Of a stretch of 6,794 nt of DNA, positions 1-4,997 are shown piece after piece. The translations under genes were made by a program, and so were the position numbers. Every line of letters starts with the position of its first letter. Position 1 is the first letter of the stretch. The DNA is from JBGOTP01 sp041476545 (GTDB lineage Bacteria; Acidobacteriota; Vicinamibacteria; Vicinamibacterales; CAVVIG01), in the NCBI GenBank assembly GCA_041476545.1, contig JBGOTP010000282.1:1-6794 (forward strand), read 5' to 3'. Under the pieces are notes generated by a model. That model was not told where the DNA came from. It searched no databases and worked only from the letters and a program-made list of their open reading frames with translations.

Positions 1-59
1 CGGTCGTCATCGTCGTGCATCGTCGAATGTGACAACGACGGATCTACCCTCGATACGGC

Positions 60-851
60 TCATCGTCCATTGGACCAGACGGGACTCACGAGGTCCGTCT
101 GCCACACCGGTCCTCCAAGGAACGTCGCCGCCTGCGAGCGCACGAAGGCGGGGGCCTCCCCTTCGAGTATCCACACATGGGAGTCCGGCGGTTGCTTGCC
201 GACCAGTGGGGCGACCAAACCGGCGAAGCCGCCGATGTCGATCTTCAACACATAGTGGGTGGCTTTGCGGGCCGACCCGGCCACCGAAAGCGGTTCGGTG
301 CCGGCGACGGTCATCGTGACCTTCACCAATCGGGGTTTCGGCGTGGCGGCGACGAGCGACACGCTGGGAGGCAAGGCGTCTCGCCGGACATTCTTGAGCA
401 AGGTGATGATCAGCCCGTTGGCGAGGTCTGGTGGGAGTTCCATGTGCTCGTCTTCGACCTTCTCTTCGCCTTGCTCGTTCTTGTAGCGCACCACGACATG
501 GCCGGTCGGCCGGTCGATCGTCATGTCCAGCGGACGGTCGAAGGCCGGCCCTTTCTGGACGAGATGATCGGAGATCAGTAGAAAGTGCCCACGTTGCGAA
601 AACACCGCGGTCTCGTCTTGCAGGGACCCATCTTTAAAGTGGTAGACAAGACGACTGCTGATTCGACCGCCCCGCGCGTCCTGAATAAGATCGCCGTATG
701 CCAACACCGCGCCCTCGGGCGAGCGCAACGAGAGAAAACCATGCACGAGCCCTTCGACATGTCGCACCGCGACGGGTTCTGCCGATGGGACACTCGTCCA
801 AAGCAAGACGACAGTAGCCAGCGAGACAGAGAAACGGTGTTTTAGTTCCAT
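60..851 (-). CDS. Secreted protein of unknown function, coupled to type III PKS gene
   Basis: I do not recognise a named family for this 263-residue protein. The N-terminus reads as a signal peptide: a basic start (MELKHRF), a hydrophobic core at about residues 8-20, and a likely signal peptidase I site after VPSA (residue 24), so the mature protein is probably periplasmic or exported. No later membrane helix is evident. The rest alternates short beta-like stretches with turns (VVVRYKNEQGEEKVEDEHMELP near 119-140 is split by charged residues), suggesting an all-beta fold. A tail with HVWILEGEAPAFVR (225-238) and a closing WQTDLVSPVW (250-259) looks conserved but carries no catalytic motif I can name. 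The ATG at 849-851 lies inside the last codons of the synthase gene (10-base overlap) and has no clear ribosome binding site of its own, so translation is probably coupled to that gene. An accessory role with the polyketide product is only a guess from position. Confidence 0.85.
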   Translation of the reverse strand: MELKHRFSVSLATVVLLWTSVPSAEPVAVRHVEGLVHGFLSLRSPEGAVLAYGDLIQDARGGRISSRLVYHFKDGSLQDETAVFSQRGHFLLISDHLVQKGPAFDRPLDMTIDRPTGHVVVRYKNEQGEEKVEDEHMELPPDLANGLIITLLKNVRRDALPPSVSLVAATPKPRLVKVTMTVAGTEPLSVAGSARKATHYVLKIDIGGFAGLVAPLVGKQPPDSHVWILEGEAPAFVRSQAATFLGGPVWQTDLVSPVWSNGR

Positions 852-1918
852 TGCAACAACAGCACCTCCGCGCTGAAGCCGGGGCCGAACGCCGCGGCCA
901 AGCCGTACTCACCACGCTTCATCGTCTTCTTCGTGAGCCATTCATGAAGAATGAAGAGAATCGTGGCGCTCGACAGGTTGCCATATAGGCTGAGTACGTC
1001 CCACGAGAACTGTGTGTCGCAGCGACACAATCCCAGCTGCTCTTCCACGTATGACAGCAGCTTCTGTCCACCCGGATGCAGGATGTACGCGGCGATCGCT
1101 TCCCGCGTGAGATCCGAGCGATCCAGAAAACGGTCGACCACGCCTCTAATCTTTTCGCGGATCATCTGCGGCACATCTTTCGACAAGACGATGTGAAAGC
1201 CGGTGTTCCGGAGATCGAATCCCATCGCGTCGAGCGATTGAGGAAATGTGTACGTCTGGGCGTCGAGAATTCGGGGGCCTATGGCCGGCCGTCCCGTGAC
1301 CACCGCCGCGGCGGCGCCGTCGCCAAACAGCACACAGGAGATCAGATTCGCCTGTGACAAGTCGCCGCGTTGAAAGGTCAGCGTCGCCAGTTCGACCGAC
1401 ACAATCAGCACCGTCTTCTCGGGAAACGCGCGCACGAACTCCGAGGCGCGCGTCAAGGCCATGGCACCGGCCGCGCAGCCCAGTTCCGTCAGCGGCATCC
1501 GGCGCACATCCGAACGAAAACCCATCAGATCAATGAGATGCGCGTCGAGCGAGGGAATCATGAAACCGGTGCAGGACACCGTGATGATCAGGTCGATGTC
1601 GTGCGGCGTCATGCCCGCGTTCACGAGACACGCCTCGGCTGCCTGCTGCCCCAGGCGAACGGCGTGCTCTTGGTACTCGCGACTCGTTTGCGCCAGCGGT
1701 CGAGGCTCGACGAGGTACTCGATCGGAAAGATGGAGTGACGCTGATGCACCTGCGCGTTGTCGATCACCGTCATCATCGCGTCGAGGCGACGCTCGCCGA
1801 CGTCGAAGACCTTCCGCATATAGGTCTTGACGCCCTCGCGAGTCAGGACATGCGGAGGCACGGCCGTCGCGGTGGCGGCGATCGTCGCGGATGGATGAGG
1901 TTGTGCGTCGGGGTGCAT
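842..1918 (-). CDS. Type III polyketide synthase (chalcone/stilbene synthase family)
   Basis: A 358-residue homodimer-type condensing enzyme that would extend an acyl-CoA starter with malonyl-CoA and cyclise the chain, giving pyrones, resorcinols or phloroglucinols. The catalytic triad is visible: Cys148 in TELGCAAGAMAL, His281 in YILHPGGQKLL and Asn314 in SLYGNLSSATILF. The FGPG motif near the C-terminus (344-347, in AAAFGPGFSAEVLLLQW) is also present. Length matches the family (about 350-400). The N-terminal thiolase-like half runs to about residue 210 and the C-terminal half follows. The chosen ATG (1916-1918) has AGGA four bases upstream on the minus strand (1923-1926), a slightly tight but usable ribosome binding site. 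The stop overlaps the start of the downstream secreted-protein gene. Bacterial relatives include alkylpyrone/alkylresorcinol synthases and RppA-type synthases; the product cannot be told from the sequence. No methyltransferase or oxidoreductase partner lies inside the window; one could lie beyond the left edge. Confidence 0.95.
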   Translation of the reverse strand: MHPDAQPHPSATIAATATAVPPHVLTREGVKTYMRKVFDVGERRLDAMMTVIDNAQVHQRHSIFPIEYLVEPRPLAQTSREYQEHAVRLGQQAAEACLVNAGMTPHDIDLIITVSCTGFMIPSLDAHLIDLMGFRSDVRRMPLTELGCAAGAMALTRASEFVRAFPEKTVLIVSVELATLTFQRGDLSQANLISCVLFGDGAAAAVVTGRPAIGPRILDAQTYTFPQSLDAMGFDLRNTGFHIVLSKDVPQMIREKIRGVVDRFLDRSDLTREAIAAYILHPGGQKLLSYVEEQLGLCRCDTQFSWDVLSLYGNLSSATILFILHEWLTKKTMKRGEYGLAAAFGPGFSAEVLLLQWN

Positions 1919-2084
1919 CGGATCCTATGGATGAGGTTGCCACGCTAGTGCTCAAAGGTTCATGGGCAAGACAGGGACCATGCGAAGACTGAAAGTTTTC
2001 GGCTTTTTCCTAAGGATATTGGCCAGCAATTAGCCTGTCCTTACGAATCTCGAAACTGGCGACGAAAACAATCTCATCCGTAAT
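1919..2084. other. Intergenic spacer between MFS and PKS genes
   Basis: This 166-base gap is the only space in the left block large enough for a promoter of the synthase gene. It is more AT-rich than its surroundings, especially around 1990-2035. I could not find a -35/-10 pair with acceptable spacing on the minus strand, nor a stem-loop followed by a T run that would end the MFS transcript. It therefore probably carries the synthase promoter, but no site can be pinned down. Confidence 0.4.
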
Positions 2085-3236
2085 TCAACGAGCGCTGAAT
2101 GCCGGTGACCGAGCGAGCGCGGCCACTAGCGCGGCCGCTAGGGCGCCGCAGGTCATGAATCCGACCCGCACACCGAAGAACTGCGTCACGCCGCCAACGA
2201 GCAGGGGGCCGACCATATCGCCGAATTCCTTGAACGACTGCGCGGCGCCAATGCTGGCGCCCAGCTGCGATGGCGACGCCGACGCGCTCACGAGCGCGTC
2301 GCTATTGGTCCACACGGTACCGATACCCATTCCCGCCGCGATCACGACCGCGATCAAGCTCCACCCGGATGCAAACGTGATCGCCATGATGCTCACCGCC
2401 GCGATGAGCAGTCCGAGCAGTACGGTCGTGCGCATCGCGTAGCGATCAGCCAAGGCGCCGGCCACCGGCTGGATCAGGAGGTACGCCGCTGTGGCGAGGC
2501 TGACCACGGTGCCGGATTGGATGGCCGAGTAGCCGAGGCCATGCACGTACACCGGCAGGAATCCAAAGAGGATCCCGACCAGGAACATGTTGATGAGGAT
2601 CACGGCGTAGATCGGCATCAGGCGAGGATCGCGGAAGATCAACAGCGATGCCCGCAGCGATGGCTCATCATCGTCGTCCAGCCGTCCACCAGAGTCGTTC
2701 GGCAGGAATAGGCTTGCGATGAGCGCGACCAGCCCAATGGACGCCGACACGACAAAGATCGTCGCGAATCCGTATCGATTCGCGAGAAAGCCACCCGCCG
2801 CTGGTGCGATCACATACCCACCCCCCTTGATCGCGTTGTACACCCCGAACGCGCGCCCCCGGCCGGTTTCGAAATAGCGGGCCACGAGACTGATCGACAC
2901 GGTCGACAGCGCGGCGGCGCCAAGACCCTGGACGAACCGGACGACCAGCAGGAGCTTGGGGCTGACGATCAGAAACAAGAGCGATCCGACGATGAACACG
3001 ATCAGACCGATCAGCAACACACGCTTCATGCCGCGCCGATCGGCGACCACCCCCGCCGCCGGCTTCGCGAACAGCTCGGCGAAGTCGTAGACCGCGATCA
3101 GCAGCCCGATCGTGAACGCCCCGGCACCGACGGTTTCGGCGTAGGTCGGTAGATTGGTTGCCACGACGTGCGCGCCAAACGACGTCACAAACCCTGACAG
3201 CGCGAGAGTGGCTAGAAGAATCGTCCGATTCGTCAC
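2085..3236 (-). CDS. Major facilitator superfamily transporter
   Basis: A 383-residue inner-membrane protein with about twelve hydrophobic segments in two halves, the usual MFS plan of proton- or gradient-driven export or uptake. The loop 2-3 signature is present as GVVADRRGMKRVLLIG (62-77), with a related copy in the second half, GALADRYAMRTTVLLG (260-275). GYVIAPAAGGFLANRYG (140-156) resembles the helix 5 motif of drug/proton antiporters, which favours an efflux role. The central cytoplasmic loop is acidic (DDDDE, 187-191). The start is GTG (3234-3236) in the sequence read here; no strong ribosome binding site precedes it, and the stop of the RND pump remnant is only 16 bases upstream, so this gene was probably translated after the pump gene in one operon. 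The substrate cannot be deduced. Since the pump gene is truncated, its original promoter is presumably gone and present expression is uncertain. Confidence 0.92.
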   Translation of the reverse strand: MTNRTILLATLALSGFVTSFGAHVVATNLPTYAETVGAGAFTIGLLIAVYDFAELFAKPAAGVVADRRGMKRVLLIGLIVFIVGSLLFLIVSPKLLLVVRFVQGLGAAALSTVSISLVARYFETGRGRAFGVYNAIKGGGYVIAPAAGGFLANRYGFATIFVVSASIGLVALIASLFLPNDSGGRLDDDDEPSLRASLLIFRDPRLMPIYAVILINMFLVGILFGFLPVYVHGLGYSAIQSGTVVSLATAAYLLIQPVAGALADRYAMRTTVLLGLLIAAVSIMAITFASGWSLIAVVIAAGMGIGTVWTNSDALVSASASPSQLGASIGAAQSFKEFGDMVGPLLVGGVTQFFGVRVGFMTCGALAAALVAALARSPAFSAR

Positions 3237-3252
3237 AATGCCGCTGATCTGC

Positions 3253-3560
3253 TTATTGGTCTTCGGGAAGCGCCTCGAACCGGCCGTAGCGCAGCGCCAG
3301 CGTCGGCAACATGAGGAGATTCAGAGCCGTCGATGTCACGAGACCGCCGAGAATTACGATCGCCATCGGTCCTTCGATCTCTTTGCCCGGCTCCCCGCTG
3401 CCGAGCGCCAGCGGGAGCAACCCCAATGCGGTCACAATCGCCGTCATCAAGACCGGCGTGAGGCGTTCAGACGCCCCGCGCACCGCCGCCTCAATCCCCC
3501 ACGTCTGCCCCTCATGGCGAATCAAGTGCTCGAAATGCGAAATCATCATGATCGAATTGG
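3253..3560 (-). pseudogene. 3' remnant of an RND efflux pump gene (CusA/CzcA-like)
   Basis: Only about the last 100 residues of an inner-membrane RND pump, a protein normally over 1000 residues long, remain. The piece covers the final two membrane helices: family-like text starts at SNSIMMISHFEHL, continues through SERLTPVLMTAIVTALGLLP and GKEIEGPMAIVILGG, and ends in LNLLMLPTLALRYGRFE, typical of the C-terminus of the heavy-metal or Czc-type RND branch. Reading upstream in the same frame, family resemblance stops around 3560 and a stop codon follows near 3576, so this is a true truncation, not a window-edge effect. An ATG pair at 3544-3549 could open a 98-residue product, but a two-helix stub cannot work as a pump. 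The MFS gene follows after 16 bases. Metal versus organic substrate is undecidable from this piece. Confidence 0.88.
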
Positions 3561-3565
3561 ACGAT

Positions 3566-3611
3566 AGGAAGCATTAGGCGGGTCTGGTCAACAGAATGAG
3601 GAAACATTAGG
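3566..3611. repeat. Pair of 13-base imperfect direct repeats at a gene-break junction
   Basis: AGGAAGCATTAGG at 3566-3578 and AGGAAACATTAGG at 3599-3611 match at 12 of 13 positions with a 33-base period. They lie exactly between the truncated RND gene (leftward) and the truncated toxin gene (rightward). Spaced direct repeats of this kind occur as transposase-binding sites near the ends of some insertion sequences such as the IS21 family, so this may be a left-over element end. No transposase gene is present and the family is an inference. Confidence 0.55.
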
Positions 3612-3658
3612 GGCCTGCGGCGGTTAACGGAAGCTCCATTCTCGGACCCCGCCCCCCT

Positions 3659-4076
3659 CACAGAATCGCCGGCGGAATCATCGCCGGGGCCGGTGGTGGC
3701 GCGGGCGGCGCGATTGGTGGGACACTGGCAGCGCCGGGCGTGGGCACGATCGGCGCAGGGTTTGCGGGTGGTGCGGCCGGCTTTGCGCAGGGCACGGCCA
3801 TTGGCGCACTCGCGGGTAGCGCGGTCGGCGGCGCAGTCGGTTCGGTCGCCTGCATGGGCAGTGCGGGGGGCGGCGGCGGAGGGGGCGGGAAGAGCCAAGA
3901 AGGCTTGACTGCCGATCAGATCATCTCTCAGTCTAAGAGAGCGAGTATTCGCGAGGTGTTTCCCGGTCAACATCTCAGCAAGACCTTGGCTCAAATCAGA
4001 GAACTGGCGGCGGGGGGCGACCCCGACGGCGAGGACGGCTCTCAAGCTGCTCACGAATCTCAGGTTTAACAAATGA
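3659..4076 (+). pseudogene. Truncated, frameshifted C-terminal tip of an Rhs-type polymorphic toxin
   Basis: The frame opens with a long glycine/alanine-rich stretch (GGIIAGAGGGAGGAIGG onward to about 3850), the glycine-zipper linker often found just before the variable tip of Rhs and related secreted toxins. After a G8 run comes a small soluble domain starting GLTADQIISQSKRASIREVF and PGQHLSKTLAQIRELA. In this frame it ends at a TAA (4067-4069) after an unconvincing tail. Skipping one base near the G6 (4012-4017) or C4 (4021-4024) run gives instead TARTALKLLTNLRFNK and a TGA at 4074-4076, the kind of ending I associate with this tip family, and that TGA overlaps the next ATG. No Rhs repeats, secretion domain or N-terminus exist upstream; an in-frame stop lies at 3608-3610. 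A GTG at 3740 could start a short product. The biochemical activity of the tip is not known to me. Frameshift could also be a sequencing error in a homopolymer. Confidence 0.75.
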
Positions 4077-4411
4077 ACAGTGACTGCAAGTGGTTTATTG
4101 CGGAGGCTGTGTTTCACGCCACCGTCCAGGCCGAGCACGAGGCAAGCCCTCTGGTCGAGGATCTACTTTTCCTCGTTCAGGCCGTCGACCATCCTTCTGC
4201 TGTGATCAAGGCAGAGGAGATCGCAAGAAAGAAAGAGCATTCGTACGACAATGAGAAGGGTCAACGTGTGGCCTGGACTTTCGTTCGGCTGATAGAGCTC
4301 ACAAAGATGATCGATCAGCGATTCGAAGAGGGAGCGGAACTCAAGAGCACAATGACCGAAAGCGAACCCCGCCTGGACCAGCAACTTCCCGATCATCTCG
4401 AACGCCATTGA
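4073..4411 (+). CDS. DUF4288-like protein, probable immunity partner of the toxin tip
   Basis: This 112-residue cytosolic protein has the look of the DUF4288 family: an N-terminal WFIAEAVF strand (7-14), a central PLVEDLLFLVQA (26-37), then AEEIARKKEHSY (47-58), a turn with NEKGQRVAW (60-68), FVRLIEL (70-76) and GAELKS (87-92). About 20 polar residues follow beyond where the family pattern fades. Its ATG (4073-4075) overlaps the restored-frame stop of the toxin tip as ATGA, and AGG at 4062-4064 sits eight bases upstream as ribosome binding site. Small genes directly after a toxin tip usually encode the cognate immunity protein that binds and blocks it; members of DUF4288 are found in that position. 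Here the gene is intact while its toxin is truncated, so it may now be an orphan immunity gene. Function is inferred from context, not shown by any motif. Confidence 0.82.
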   Translation: MNSDCKWFIAEAVFHATVQAEHEASPLVEDLLFLVQAVDHPSAVIKAEEIARKKEHSYDNEKGQRVAWTFVRLIELTKMIDQRFEEGAELKSTMTESEPRLDQQLPDHLERH

Positions 4412-4474
4412 TACACACCCCCCGAGCTAGCGCATCTTTCACTTCGCTGTAGTGGCTGCGCAGCAGGTCTGCCC

Positions 4475-4550
4475 ATCACGAAGCCGCGAGGGCCATGAAG
4501 CCACATGGCTCTTGAGCAAGACTGCTTTCGTGATCTTCGTGACGTCGTGA
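4475..4550. repeat. Nested inverted repeat with TTCGTG-type short tandem copies
   Basis: Outer arms ATCACGAA (4475-4482) and TTCGTGAT (4527-4534) are exact complements. Inside them GCCATG (4492-4497) and CATGGC (4504-4509) form a second stem with a six-base loop. The right side continues as degenerate nine-base copies TTCGTGATC, TTCGTGACG and TCGTGATAC to about 4552. Similar TTCGTG-rich text recurs next to small accessory genes in many genomes, but I cannot tie this copy to a named element. Confidence 0.45.
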
Positions 4551-4644
4551 TACGCAGTTGTGAAGAGCGGAATAGCCGCCGCCGTGGCCGGTGAACACCC
4601 GTCTTGTGGAACCGCCCAACTTCTCCGCGGGTCAGAATAAAGAC

Positions 4645-4660
4645 GCCGCTACGCAGCGGC
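4645..4660. terminator. Possible stem-loop terminator
   Basis: GCCGCT and AGCGGC form a perfect six-base GC-rich stem around an ACGC loop. On the minus strand it is followed by GTCTTTATTCTG, a weak T-rich tail, so it could end transcripts coming from the penicillin-binding protein gene, though that gene stops about 340 bases earlier. On the plus strand the tail is only AGTTTCC. Support is modest in both directions. Confidence 0.3.
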
Positions 4661-4692
4661 AGTTTCCGGGGGATACGTCACCCCAGGGTGGG

Positions 4693-4785
4693 TGCTGTAT
4701 AGCAACCGCGGTTGCTGTATAGGAACCACGAAGATCCCGGGTAAATTCGCAGCAAGTTTCTCTATGGGAACCGGAGATCCCGCGG
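4693..4785. repeat. Direct repeat cluster around a 16-base perfect palindrome
   Basis: TGCTGTATAGCAACC (4693-4707) and TGCTGTATAGGAACC (4713-4727) match at 14 of 15 positions with a 20-base period. Between and across them lies the perfect palindrome AGCAACCGCGGTTGCT (4701-4716). A third, diverged copy GTTTCTCTATGGGAACC (4756-4772) follows, and the sequence just after copies two and three also agrees (AAGATCCCGG and GAGATCCCGCGG), making an approximately 30-base unit with a 45-base period. This could be an operator, a repeated transposase-binding site or a decayed mobile-element end; nothing in the sequence decides between them. Confidence 0.55.
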
Positions 4786-4854
4786 AGGATCGTCGGCGTG
4801 GCCGAGCCACGCGCGCGGGGCGGGCGGGCCGTCAAGAGACCTTGGCGAGGAAGG

Positions 4855-4966
4855 TGGCGATGGATCCCGCGCGACACGAAGGACATCGACGTCTTTCGTC
4901 AAGCCGCAGGACTGCCCGCGCGTGCTGGCCGCGTTCGCGCGGGAAGGCTTCCGGACCGAGCTGACA
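4855..4966 (+). pseudogene. Fragment of a nucleotidyltransferase-fold gene, frameshifted
   Basis: Two adjoining frames together spell the hallmark of small nucleotidyltransferase-like proteins. In one frame 4873-4896 reads DTKDIDVF, containing the DxD metal-binding pattern (D-I-D). From 4898 the next frame continues as VKPQDCPRVLAAFAREGF then RTELT, ending at about 4966. The break is at GTCTTTCGTC (4891-4900), where one T too many separates the frames. Upstream, GSRAT in a third frame (about 4857-4871) may be the preceding GxxRATKD strand, implying a further small indel. After RTELT the resemblance stops and the convergent penicillin-binding protein gene ends 32 bases on. The usual glycine-rich start and the C-terminal half of the protein are missing. 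Intact relatives often sit in toxin-antitoxin-like or accessory pairs. This copy cannot give a functional enzyme. Confidence 0.7.
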
Positions 4967-4997
4967 TCTGGACGTCGGCCATCGGGACTGAAAAATT

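Larger units (their letters stand above)
4412..4692. other. Non-coding, decayed stretch with hairpins
   Basis: No reading frame here has a believable start, length or family resemblance. Besides the hairpin at 4475-4534 and the stem-loop at 4645-4660, a 10-base palindrome GCTGCGCAGC lies at 4455-4464. The stretch looks like inter-gene debris on the accessory island; no promoter or RNA gene could be supported. Confidence 0.5.

Noticed and set aside
1..20. Possible start of another minus-strand gene (ATG at 18-20, then His and several Asp codons) running off the left edge
   Set aside because: Only six codons are visible and no ribosome binding site precedes it, so it cannot be supported, although a further gene of the synthase operon would be expected there.
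3566..3611. CRISPR array
   Set aside because: Only two short imperfect copies, with a 20-base gap and no further units or cas genes.
3658..3855. Minus-strand proline/alanine-rich frame opposite the toxin linker
   Set aside because: It is the antisense of the glycine/alanine-rich linker; its composition follows from the GC-rich repeats and it has no family features.
3512..4138. Long minus-strand frame spanning the junction and toxin tip
   Set aside because: Arginine- and alanine-rich shadow crossing two unrelated remnants; no motif and a coding signal clearly lies on the other frames.
4796..4812. GCGTGGC/GCCACGC hairpin with a three-base loop as a terminator
   Set aside because: No T run on either side and no gene ending next to it; such stems are common by chance in GC-rich DNA.
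4692..4964. Plus-strand frame over the repeat cluster as a gene
   Set aside because: Its start lies inside the direct repeats, its second half is an out-of-frame reading of the nucleotidyltransferase fragment, and it resembles no family.
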